From an uncultured Lachnospiraceae bacterium (lineage in GTDB: Bacteria; Bacillota; Clostridia; Lachnospirales; Lachnospiraceae), in assembly GCA_910584725.1 (NCBI GenBank), contig CAJUBE010000061.1, positions 1 to 7,620 on the forward strand: a DNA stretch of 7,620 nt, written 5' to 3'. This document shows, one piece after another, positions 1 through 5,215 of the stretch. How positions within the stretch are numbered: the first letter of the stretch is position 1; each line of letters starts with the position of its first letter. Under the pieces are notes generated by a model, which ran no database searches, had not been told where the DNA came from, and worked only from the letters and a program-made list of their open reading frames with translations. The translations under genes and the position numbers were made by a program.

Positions 1-387
1 GTATGCGACAACTATGACTTAAAGACAAGAGCTTATGTGGCGGTGCTCGACATTCCGGCGATTCTGCCGTTTGCGACCTTCGACCGCAAATATGAGGGCA
101 TTGCGAAATACCCGGCGGTTCTCCGGGATATCAGCATGGTTGTGCCGAAAACCGTGATGGCTGGTCAGATCGAGGCTGTCATCGCACAGCGCGGCGGAAA
201 GATTCTGGAAGATTACCAGCTCTTTGATATTTATGAGGGCAGCCAGATCAAGGAGGGATTCAAGTCCATGGCTTACTCCATCACCTTCCGCGCCAAGGAC
301 AGGACGCTTGAGGAGGCGGATGTGACAAGCGCCATGAAGAAGATTCTGAACGGGCTTGAGGGCATGGGAATTGAACTGAGAAGTTAA
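1..387 (+). CDS. pheT: Phenylalanine--tRNA ligase beta subunit, C-terminal end (partial)
   Basis: This is the last 128 residues of the beta chain of phenylalanyl-tRNA synthetase, the cytoplasmic alpha2-beta2 enzyme that charges tRNA-Phe. The frame is open from base 1, so the gene begins upstream and only about one sixth of the usual ~800 residues is present. From about residue 36 the peptide matches the FDX-ACB (B8, ferredoxin-fold anticodon-binding) domain: KYPAVLRDISMVV, then GGKILEDYQLFDIYEG, then SMAYSITFRAKDRTLEEADV, ending GIELRS. These are the characteristic landmarks of this domain (P-x-x-x-RD, LFD-Y-G, drTL, and a final R near the end). pheS would be expected upstream but lies outside the window. 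No obvious terminator follows the TAA stop. The identification is from recognised motifs and I consider it secure. Confidence 0.95.
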   Translation, partial: VCDNYDLKTRAYVAVLDIPAILPFATFDRKYEGIAKYPAVLRDISMVVPKTVMAGQIEAVIAQRGGKILEDYQLFDIYEGSQIKEGFKSMAYSITFRAKDRTLEEADVTSAMKKILNGLEGMGIELRS

Positions 388-413
388 AGAATTGCTGGCA
401 TCCGAAGGAATGA

Positions 414-527
414 ATGATTGTATCTTTTATGGGAATTTTTATTGTCATTGCAGGATTTCCGGGAATGTGGTTTTGTCTTTGGCAAGAGGCTGATATATGG
501 ATTAATTTCAAATGGTGGAGAAAATAG
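414..527 (+). CDS. Possible small hydrophobic protein, 37 aa
   Basis: A short open frame in the gap after pheT encodes a 37-residue peptide beginning MIVSFMGIFIVIAGFPGMW and ending in a basic tail, WWRK. Residues 1-22 form one plausible membrane-spanning segment, and the rest is tryptophan-rich and amphipathic. An AAGGA motif (405-409) precedes the ATG by four bases, slightly closer than ideal. It starts 26 bases after the pheT stop, so it could be read from the pheT transcript. I do not recognise a family. The hydrophobic composition could arise by chance in AT-rich DNA, so this is a tentative call; conservation of the frame in relatives would decide it. Confidence 0.3.
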   Translation: MIVSFMGIFIVIAGFPGMWFCLWQEADIWINFKWWRK

Positions 528-558
528 TTAGAGAAAAGACAGATTTTGGAAGTAAAAG

Positions 559-597
559 GTACTGCGATGTGATAGAATAGAGATAATTATGCAGTAC
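559..597. repeat. Inverted repeat around the aminopeptidase -10 box
   Basis: GTACTGC (559-565) is repeated in reverse complement as GCAGTAC (591-597), with a 25-base spacer that contains the putative -10 hexamer. The arms could be an operator half-site pair or could form a stem in the DNA or in read-through RNA. Seven base pairs over this spacing is not beyond chance. Confidence 0.3.
570..578 (+). promoter_or_regulatory. Candidate extended -10 promoter for the aminopeptidase-queA unit
   Basis: TGaTAGAAT (570-578) matches an extended -10 element (TGn plus a 5/6 match to TATAAT). No good -35 hexamer lies at 16-18 bases; TTGGAA (546-551) is 21 bases away. Transcription would begin near 585, giving a leader of about 70 bases before the TTG start. 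Confidence 0.35.
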
Positions 598-642
598 ATG
601 TCTGCGTATTTGCGGCGCGGACTGCCAGAAAGCCGAAAAGAG

Positions 643-647
643 AGGAG
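643..647 (+). promoter_or_regulatory. Ribosome binding site that favours the TTG start at 656
   Basis: AGGAG at 643-647 lies 8 bases before TTG 656 but overlaps or abuts the in-frame GTG at 647. The GTG is therefore part of the Shine-Dalgarno site and cannot be the initiator, while the TTG has ideal spacing. Confidence 0.65.
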
Positions 648-655
648 TGGTAAAT

Positions 656-2077
656 TTGGAGCAGAAAAACACATGGGAAACTTATGATGAGAAACAGCTT
701 AAAGAAGTGGACGCTTTTGCCAGAGAGTATATGGACTTTCTGGACAGAGGAAAGACCGAGCGGGAGTGCATCGACCAGATCGTAAATACGCTGGATGAGG
801 CGGGCTATCAGGAACTGGAGGCGTTGGTGAAGGATGGCAAAAAGCTGAAAGCCGGGGACAAGGTGTATTCCGTATGGATGAATAAATCCATTGTGATGTT
901 TCAGATTGGTAAGGAGAAGATGGAGGACGGCATCAATATTCTCGGGGCGCACATCGACTCTCCCCGTCTGGACGTGAAACAGAATCCTCTCTATGAGGAC
1001 GGCGGTTTCGCCTATCTGGACACCCATTATTACGGCGGCGTGAAAAAGTACCAGTGGGTGACGATTCCCCTTTCCATTCACGGCGTGGTTGTGAAGAAGG
1101 ATGGCAGTACCGTGGAGATCAATGTGGGGGAGAACGAGGACGATCCCGTTTTCTTCGTGTCCGACCTGCTGATCCATCTTGCACATGAGCAGCTCGAGAA
1201 AAAAGCAGATAAGGTGATCGAGGGCGAGGCGCTTGACATTGTCATCGGCAACAAGCCGCTCGTGATTGACAAGAAGAAAAAGAAAGACGACGAGGAGGAC
1301 AGCGCGCCGAAGGACGCTGTGAAGAAGGGAATCCTTGAAATTTTAAAGAGAGATTACGATTTTGAGGAGGAGGACTTTATCTCCGCGGAGCTTGAAGTGG
1401 TGCCCGCCGGGAAGGCGAGGGAGGCAGGCTTCGACCGGAGCATGATTCTTTCCTACGGACAGGATGACCGCGTGTGCGCGTTCTCTTCCTTGAAAGCGAT
1501 GCTGGAGATCGGGCAGACCGCCAGAACGGCATGCTGTATTCTTGTGGATAAAGAGGAGATCGGCAGCGTAGGCGCGACCGGTATGCAGTCTAAATTCTTT
1601 GAGAACGCGGTGGCGGAGGTGATGAACCTTCTCGGCGAGTACAGTGAGCTTGGTCTGCGCAGATGCCTTGCGCGCTCCTGTATGCTTTCCTCCGACGTGA
1701 GCAGCGCCTATGATCCGGCATACGCGTCCAGCTTTGATAAGAAGAACGTGGCTTACCTTGGCGGCGGCATGGTGTTTAACAAGTTTACGGGCAGGGGCGG
1801 CAAGTCCGGCTCCAACGATGCCAACGCGGAGTATCTCGGTCATATCCGTGCGATCTTTGAGAAGGAGAAGGTGAATTTCCAGACGGCGGAGCTTGGCAAG
1901 GTGGACCTTGGCGGCGGCGGTACGATCGCTTATATCCTTGCGCTCTACGGCATGAACGTGATTGACAGCGGCGTGGCGGTACTCAATATGCACGCGCCAT
2001 GGGAGGCGACAAGCAAGGCGGATGTGTACGAGACGAAGCGCGGGTATGTGGCTTTCTTGGAGAATGCAAGTTTATGA
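656..2077 (+). CDS. M18 family zinc aminopeptidase (aspartyl aminopeptidase-like)
   Basis: A cytoplasmic dinuclear-zinc exopeptidase of family M18 that removes N-terminal residues, typically acidic ones, from peptides. At 473 residues it is the normal length. All family landmarks are visible: GAHIDSPRLD (metal-ligand His99), GQDDRVCAF (bridging Asp270), DKEEIGS (catalytic Glu300 and ligand Glu301), SSDVSSAYDP (ligand Asp347) and NMHAPWE (ligand His446). Assignments follow the conserved M18 order. A highly charged lysine/acid stretch at about 204-222 sits in the region of the dimerisation/lid domain and is probably a surface loop. I chose TTG 656 because the AGGAG site has 8-base spacing to it; the in-frame GTG 647 would add three residues but overlaps that site. 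The stop overlaps the queA start (ATGA), so the two genes form an operon. Exact substrate preference cannot be read from the sequence. Confidence 0.92.
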   Translation: MEQKNTWETYDEKQLKEVDAFAREYMDFLDRGKTERECIDQIVNTLDEAGYQELEALVKDGKKLKAGDKVYSVWMNKSIVMFQIGKEKMEDGINILGAHIDSPRLDVKQNPLYEDGGFAYLDTHYYGGVKKYQWVTIPLSIHGVVVKKDGSTVEINVGENEDDPVFFVSDLLIHLAHEQLEKKADKVIEGEALDIVIGNKPLVIDKKKKKDDEEDSAPKDAVKKGILEILKRDYDFEEEDFISAELEVVPAGKAREAGFDRSMILSYGQDDRVCAFSSLKAMLEIGQTARTACCILVDKEEIGSVGATGMQSKFFENAVAEVMNLLGEYSELGLRRCLARSCMLSSDVSSAYDPAYASSFDKKNVAYLGGGMVFNKFTGRGGKSGSNDANAEYLGHIRAIFEKEKVNFQTAELGKVDLGGGGTIAYILALYGMNVIDSGVAVLNMHAPWEATSKADVYETKRGYVAFLENASL

Positions 2078-3108
2078 CAACATTAAAGAAATCCGATTTT
2101 TATTTTGATCTGCCGCAGGAGTTGATCGCGCAGGATCCTTTGGAGGACCGTTCCGCGTCCAGACTCCTTGTGCTGAACCGGCAGACGGGTGCGGTGGAGC
2201 ATCACCATTTTAAAGAGATTACCAACTATTTAAGACCAGGCGATTGTCTGGTCTTAAATAACACCAAGGTGATTCCGGCAAGGCTTTTGGGCGTGAAGGA
2301 GGACACGGGGGCGGCCATCGAGGTCCTGCTTTTAAAGCGGCGGGACAGCGACGTCTGGGAAACTCTCGTAAAACCCGGGAAAAAGGCGAGACCCGGCGCA
2401 AAGATTGTCTTTGGGGACGGGTGCCTGCGGGCGGAAGTGCTTGAGGTGGTGGAGGAGGGAAACCGACTGATCCGCTTTGACTATGAGGGGATTTTTGAGG
2501 AGGTGCTTGACCGACTCGGTGAAATGCCTCTGCCGCCTTATATCACACATAAATTGCAGGATAAGAACCGTTACCAGACCGTGTACGCGAGATACGAGGG
2601 CTCTGCGGCGGCGCCGACGGCGGGACTTCACTTTACCGAAGAATTACTTGCACAGATCGAGAAGATGGGCGTACACATTGCCTATGTGACCCTCCATGTG
2701 GGGCTGGGCACCTTCCGTCCCGTGAAAGCGGACAACCTATCAGAACACCATATGCATTCCGAACATTATGAGGTGACGCCGGAGACGGCGGATCTGATCA
2801 ATCGCACGAAGGAGAGCGGCGGGCGGGTGATCTGCGTGGGGACGACAAGCTGCCGCACGGTGGAGAGCGCGGCGGACGAAAACGGCCGGGTGCAGCCGGG
2901 ATGCGGCGACACGGAAATCTTTATTTACCCGGGATACCGCTTCAAGGTGCTGGACTGTCTGATCACGAATTTCCACCTGCCAGAGTCCACGCTGGTGATG
3001 CTTGTCTCCGCGCTTGCGGGCAGGGAGAATGTGCTGGCGGCGTACCGGGAGGCGGTGGAGGAGAGGTATCGGTTTTTCTCTTTCGGGGATGCGATGCTTG
3101 TGATTTGA
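2074..3108 (+). CDS. queA: S-adenosylmethionine:tRNA ribosyltransferase-isomerase
   Basis: QueA transfers and isomerises the ribosyl moiety of S-adenosylmethionine onto 7-aminomethyl-7-deazaguanine at tRNA position 34, forming epoxyqueuosine, the penultimate queuosine intermediate. The 344 residues match the family length. Signature blocks appear in order: NNTKVIPARLLG (62-73), EMPLPPYI (150-157), RYQTVYA followed by GSAAAPTAGLHFT (166-188), HVGLGTFRPV (208-217), HHMHSEHYEV (225-234), GTTSCRTVES (256-265), YPGYRFKVLDCLITNFHLPE (285-304) and YRFFSFGDAMLV near the end. The start at 2074 is chosen because ATGA overlaps the preceding stop and the protein then begins with the normal DFYFDLPQELIAQDP region. 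An in-frame upstream extension to 1999 would lie inside the aminopeptidase gene. A GGAG site (2059-2062) precedes it. An unusually perfect inverted repeat lies within codons 52-63. Confidence 0.97.
   Translation: MTTLKKSDFYFDLPQELIAQDPLEDRSASRLLVLNRQTGAVEHHHFKEITNYLRPGDCLVLNNTKVIPARLLGVKEDTGAAIEVLLLKRRDSDVWETLVKPGKKARPGAKIVFGDGCLRAEVLEVVEEGNRLIRFDYEGIFEEVLDRLGEMPLPPYITHKLQDKNRYQTVYARYEGSAAAPTAGLHFTEELLAQIEKMGVHIAYVTLHVGLGTFRPVKADNLSEHHMHSEHYEVTPETADLINRTKESGGRVICVGTTSCRTVESAADENGRVQPGCGDTEIFIYPGYRFKVLDCLITNFHLPESTLVMLVSALAGRENVLAAYREAVEERYRFFSFGDAMLVI
2227..2260. repeat. Perfect 13-bp inverted repeat inside queA
   Basis: TATTTAAGACCAG (2227-2239) and its exact reverse complement CTGGTCTTAAATA (2248-2260) are separated by an 8-base loop. 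A G-T wobble extends the stem inward. It encodes part of YLRPGDCLVLN in QueA, so it is also under coding constraint. No T-run follows, so it is not a standard terminator. Confidence 0.8.
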
Positions 3109-3134
3109 TATCGTATTCGGTCATCTAAGGTTCC

Positions 3135-3152
3135 AAAGGCGCGTCCCTTTTT
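3135..3152 (+). terminator. Weak candidate terminator after queA
   Basis: AAAGG (3135-3139) can pair with CCTTT (3146-3150) around a 6-base loop, followed by further T residues (T run 3148-3152). The stem is only five pairs, so this is at best a weak intrinsic terminator for the aminopeptidase-queA unit. Confidence 0.25.
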
Positions 3153-3160
3153 ATGAATTA

Positions 3161-3169
3161 TGATAAAAT
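3161..3169 (+). promoter_or_regulatory. Candidate extended -10 promoter upstream of the sigma factor
   Basis: TGaTAAAAT (3161-3169) is an extended -10 match (5/6 to TATAAT), nearly identical to the element before the aminopeptidase. No convincing -35 box lies at 16-18 bases. Transcription would start near 3176, just before the hairpin at 3186, so that hairpin would form at the 5' end of the RNA. Confidence 0.3.
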
Positions 3170-3185
3170 TGATAACAGGAATTTG

Positions 3186-3230
3186 AGCAACGGTGAACTG
3201 GCGAAACAATCGTCAAGTCGCCGTTTTGCT
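3186..3230 (+). terminator. Long imperfect hairpin between queA and the sigma factor
   Basis: AGCAACGGTGA (3186-3196) pairs with the complementary 3' arm ending at 3230, with a 2-base bulge. An inner stem, CT-GGCGA with TCGTC-a-AG, closes on the loop AACAA. Only ATTT follows, so termination would be inefficient. It may instead be a leader structure if the upstream -10 element is used. Confidence 0.35.
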
Positions 3231-3255
3231 ATTTAAAAAAGATTTCAAAAAAGTT

Positions 3256-3285
3256 TGTAAGATTTCTTCCTTATATGAAGTCTTA
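3256..3285 (+). promoter_or_regulatory. Candidate ECF-type autoregulated promoter
   Basis: TGTAAG (3256-3261) and GTCTTA (3280-3285) are separated by 18 bases and sit a short distance before the sigma start. The form resembles ECF promoters, which have a TGnAAC-like -35 and a CGTC-like -10, and ECF genes are often self-activated. The spacing is slightly longer than the common 16-17, and the assignment is by resemblance only. Confidence 0.4.
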
Positions 3286-3308
3286 TTGTTGAAGGAGGTG
3301 AAAGCGGG

Positions 3309-3815
3309 ATGGAGTTTGAACAGATATACAACGCCTATTTTAAATCGGTATACCGCTATATCTGGAAGCTTTCAGGGGACGAGCATATAGCGGAGGAAAT
3401 TACAAGCGAAACGTTTCTGAAGGCAATGAAGTCCATTGGAGATTTTCGCGGCGACTGCGATCTGCGGGTGTGGATCTGCCAGATCGCGAAAAACACGTAC
3501 TACTCCCATCTGAAAAAAAGTCACAGGGCGGTATGTGTGGATGAAACAGAATTGCAAAGCATAGCGGATCCAAACGCTTTCGTCGAAGAACAGATCGGCA
3601 GACGGGATGAAGCGCAGCAGATACGGAAAATCCTGCATACGATGCCGGATCCCTATAAGGAAGTGTTTATGTGGCGTGTGTTTGGAGAATTGTCCTTTAA
3701 AGAAATAGGCGCGCTGTACAGCAAGACAGATAACTGGGCTTGTGTTACCTACCATCGGGCAAGAAAAATGATGCAGGACAGATTGGAGGAAATCGATGAT
3801 GAAAAAAGAGTGTAG
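3309..3815 (+). CDS. ECF-type RNA polymerase sigma factor
   Basis: A 168-residue sigma-70 family factor with only regions 2 and 4, the ECF (extracytoplasmic function) layout. Region 2 spans about residues 6-70: YRYIWKLSGDEHIAEEITSE with FLKAM contains the 2.1-2.2 core-binding part, and FRGDCDLRVWICQIAKNTYY the -10-recognising part. Region 4 spans about 100-158, with a helix-turn-helix around LSFKEIGALYSKTDNWACVT and the recognition-helix tail YHRARKMMQ. The start at 3309 has a near-perfect AAGGAGG site (3292-3298) about 10 bases upstream. The 3' end overlaps the next gene, a zinc-finger anti-sigma factor, by 20 bases, which is the usual partner arrangement. It is expected to direct RNA polymerase to envelope-related genes when released. 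The regulon cannot be read here, though it probably includes its own operon. Confidence 0.92.
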   Translation: MEFEQIYNAYFKSVYRYIWKLSGDEHIAEEITSETFLKAMKSIGDFRGDCDLRVWICQIAKNTYYSHLKKSHRAVCVDETELQSIADPNAFVEEQIGRRDEAQQIRKILHTMPDPYKEVFMWRVFGELSFKEIGALYSKTDNWACVTYHRARKMMQDRLEEIDDEKRV

Positions 3816-4401
3816 TGTTGTTCGTGACGTGCTGCCACTGTACCTTGAAAATATGGTAAGTGAAGGAACAAAGGTATTTGTGGAGGAACACCTTGAGGAT
3901 TGCGCCGACTGTGCCGCAGAACTGGAACGTCTCAGATCGGGCAGGCAGATTGATGTGACAGAAACACCGCAAAGAGAACGTGACGCAGAGGCAATAAAGG
4001 CGGTTAAAAAGAAAATCGCCAGAAGAATTTTGAAAGCGGTGGCTGCCGTATGTCTCGTGTTTGCGGTCCTGTTTAGTGCGGTATTGCTTTATACGGGAAT
4101 CAGCTACCCGGTGACGAAAGACAGTATCTGCCTGTCAACAAAAACAGAGGACGGATATACTTATATTATTTTAGAAACAAAAGCCGGAAAATCACTTTAT
4201 TTTGATGGGAAAAGCGAAGATATTTTGAACGACCGCAATGAAGTGTGTGGGAAAAGGATCACGTTATATCATTTACAGTATCATAATAATTTTTCAAAAG
4301 AAAGAGGCGGCTCCATGAGCTGGGGATGCCCTGAAAACAACTATTTGGAAGTGGTTGTTGAATTGGAAAATGACACGCTGCAAATATCGAATCGGGAATA
4401 G
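3796..4401 (+). CDS. Membrane anti-sigma factor with zf-HC2 zinc-finger domain
   Basis: A 201-residue protein expected to hold the upstream ECF sigma factor inactive at the membrane. The N-terminal 45 residues match the ZAS/zf-HC2 type: C6, then VRDVLPLYLENMVSE, and the zinc motif EHLEDCADC (His32, Cys36, Cys39). A linker (50-78) leads to one membrane segment at about 80-100, placing the remaining ~100 residues outside the membrane. That outer domain is rich in beta-type sequence and I do not recognise it. The start is ATG 3796 or 3799; GGAGG (3785-3789) serves both, and the gene overlaps the sigma gene by 20 bases, implying translational coupling. The stop lies immediately before a remnant of an unrelated ABC permease gene, so the C-terminus may have been altered by a deletion; a truncated sensor domain is possible. 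Confidence 0.85.
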   Translation: MMKKECSVVRDVLPLYLENMVSEGTKVFVEEHLEDCADCAAELERLRSGRQIDVTETPQRERDAEAIKAVKKKIARRILKAVAAVCLVFAVLFSAVLLYTGISYPVTKDSICLSTKTEDGYTYIILETKAGKSLYFDGKSEDILNDRNEVCGKRITLYHLQYHNNFSKERGGSMSWGCPENNYLEVVVELENDTLQISNRE

Positions 4402-4411
4402 GGAAGATGGG

Positions 4412-4477
4412 GTGAACATCTATCCCGCGGGAAAGGCAGCGAAGCTAAATCCGATGGAAGCACTGAGACATGAGTGA
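4412..4477 (+). pseudogene. C-terminal remnant of a MacB/FtsX-type ABC transporter permease
   Basis: In one frame the DNA from about 4418 encodes NIYPAGKAAKL followed by NPMEALRHE and a TGA stop (4475-4477). This is the well-conserved extreme C-terminus of FtsX/MacB-type ABC permeases, typically xxYPAxKAAxLxPIEALRYE. No start codon with a ribosome site, and no further permease sequence, lies upstream: the anti-sigma gene ends at 4401 in another frame. The fragment is thus the tail of a gene whose remainder is gone, presumably by deletion. A Gly stands where Arg/Leu/Tyr is usual in YPAxKA, consistent with decay. The motif match is by recognition, not by alignment. Confidence 0.65.
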
Positions 4478-4485
4478 AGTCTGGA

Positions 4486-4517
4486 AGATATTTTGGTTAA
4501 ATTTAACCGAAATATCT
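4486..4517. repeat. 32-base near-perfect palindrome
   Basis: GATATTTTGGTTAAA (4487-4501) directly abuts TTTAACCGAAATATC (4502-4516), its reverse complement except for one T/G pair that can wobble in RNA; A4486/T4517 extend it. There is no loop, and a run of six T begins only about 10 bases downstream. It lies between convergent genes (the sigma operon and the XRE gene), so it may be a bidirectional terminator, possibly left from the lost ABC operon, or a protein-binding palindrome. Confidence 0.6.
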
Positions 4518-4568
4518 ATATATATGATTTTTTACTGGATCCGGATTCTATGGAGAGGTAAGATACAA

Positions 4569-5006
4569 TCATTCCTTCGCCGTATCCAGCACCGCAAGCC
4601 CGTGCTCGAGCAGCATTTCATTGGCATCCATAATCGTCATATTTCTCTGCACGGCAAAGAGAAGCAGCGCGTCTCGCGCGTCTCGGGCGTACAATTCCCG
4701 GCAGCCGGACAGTTTCAGCATTTTCTGTGTTTCCTCCTCGGACAGACGCAGCCCGAAGGCGAGGGCAATCAGTTTATCCCGGGAGGGAATTTTATCTCCG
4801 GCAAAAATCCGATACACGTAAGCGCGGCCTAAGAGCGAGCCGCGTATCACGTCCGCACGCTTGAGGTTCTTTTGGGATAACAGCGTGTGCAGATGCGCAG
4901 ACAGACTTTCTGTCAGCAGATGTTCTCTGTTGCTGTCCAGATAATCTTCTATATTTGTTGCATTCTGAATTTCATGTCGTAATTCATCTGTCGATCTTTC
5001 ACTCAT
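4569..5006 (-). CDS. XRE-family helix-turn-helix transcriptional regulator
   Basis: A 145-residue cytoplasmic protein with a central Cro/CI-type DNA-binding domain at about residues 35-100. Landmarks are LSAHLHTLLSQKNLKRADVI, then GRAYVYRIFAGDKIPSRDKL and IALAFGLRLSEEETQKMLKL, the familiar layout of a short-linker HTH family common in gut Firmicutes. The N-terminal part (SERSTDELRHEIQNATNIED) matches the acidic leader usual in these proteins. I chose ATG 5006 because family members begin there; a TTG at 5054 would add 16 residues but has no good ribosome site. The ribosome site for 5006 is not ideal: GAAGGA lies 12 bases upstream. It diverges from the acyltransferase gene, so it may regulate it, which is inference. 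Residues ARDARDA come from an in-frame 9-base tandem duplication. Confidence 0.75.
   Translation of the reverse strand: MSERSTDELRHEIQNATNIEDYLDSNREHLLTESLSAHLHTLLSQKNLKRADVIRGSLLGRAYVYRIFAGDKIPSRDKLIALAFGLRLSEEETQKMLKLSGCRELYARDARDALLLFAVQRNMTIMDANEMLLEHGLAVLDTAKE
4667..4684. repeat. In-frame 9-bp tandem duplication in the XRE gene
   Basis: GCGCGTCTC occurs twice in a row (4667-4675 and 4676-4684). On the minus strand it encodes the repeated tripeptide in ARDARDA after the DNA-binding domain. The reading frame is preserved. Confidence 0.7.
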
Positions 5007-5079
5007 TCTTCCGTACAGTCCTTCTTGTATTTTTCCGTTACTTTTCACACCCAATGTCAGTTAGTTGTGTATTGGAATC

Positions 5080-5088
5080 ATTGTAACA
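5080..5088 (-). promoter_or_regulatory. Candidate extended -10 promoter for the XRE gene
   Basis: On the minus strand TGTTACAAT is an extended -10 (TGn plus TACAAT, 5/6 match), about 75 bases before ATG 5006. The -35 position at 17 bases reads TATGAA, a poor match, and overlaps the left part of the inverted repeat at 5092-5129. Confidence 0.4.
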
Positions 5089-5091
5089 CAT

Positions 5092-5129
5092 GGCAGGCTT
5101 TTTTCATACCTGCTTATTTGCTGCCTGCC
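5092..5129. repeat. Inverted repeat between the divergent promoters
   Basis: GGCAGGC (5092-5098) and GCCTGCC (5123-5129) form a 7-bp inverted repeat with a 24-base spacer. A second, overlapping pair, GCAGG (5093-5097) with CCTGC (5109-5113), is also present. It spans the -35 region of the XRE promoter and lies upstream of the acyltransferase promoter, so it is a candidate operator. Confidence 0.4.
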
Positions 5130-5164
5130 GATGCTGCTTCTGGTTTTACAAAGAACTCCCACAG

Positions 5165-5193
5165 TTGCCACGCCCGCCATAAACAGGTATAAT
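5165..5193 (+). promoter_or_regulatory. Strong sigma-A-type promoter for the first acyltransferase
   Basis: TTGCCA (5165-5170) and a perfect TATAAT (5188-5193) are separated by exactly 17 bases. Transcription would begin near 5200, leaving a leader of only about 16 bases with the GGGGGAAGGA ribosome site before ATG 5216. It is the best housekeeping promoter in the window. Confidence 0.8.
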
Positions 5194-5215
5194 ACTCTCA
5201 TGGGGGAAGGAAAAT

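Noticed and set aside
587..1186. 199-codon antisense open frame opposite the aminopeptidase
   Set aside because: It is a shadow of the M18 coding frame; the translated product resembles no protein and the plus-strand frame has full catalytic motifs.
1343..1993. 216-codon antisense open frame rich in His and Ala
   Set aside because: Also complementary to the aminopeptidase; its length reflects the codon bias of the real gene and there is no ribosome site.
1999..2073. Upstream extension of queA to 1999
   Set aside because: It would overlap 25 codons of the aminopeptidase and add residues not found in QueA; the ATGA overlap at 2074 is the natural start.
3193..3390. 65-codon frame overlapping the sigma factor start
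   Set aside because: It covers the ribosome site and start of the sigma gene in a different frame, with no recognisable product.
4470..4832. 120-codon plus-strand frame opposite the XRE gene
   Set aside because: No family features; it overlaps the strongly recognisable HTH protein on the other strand.
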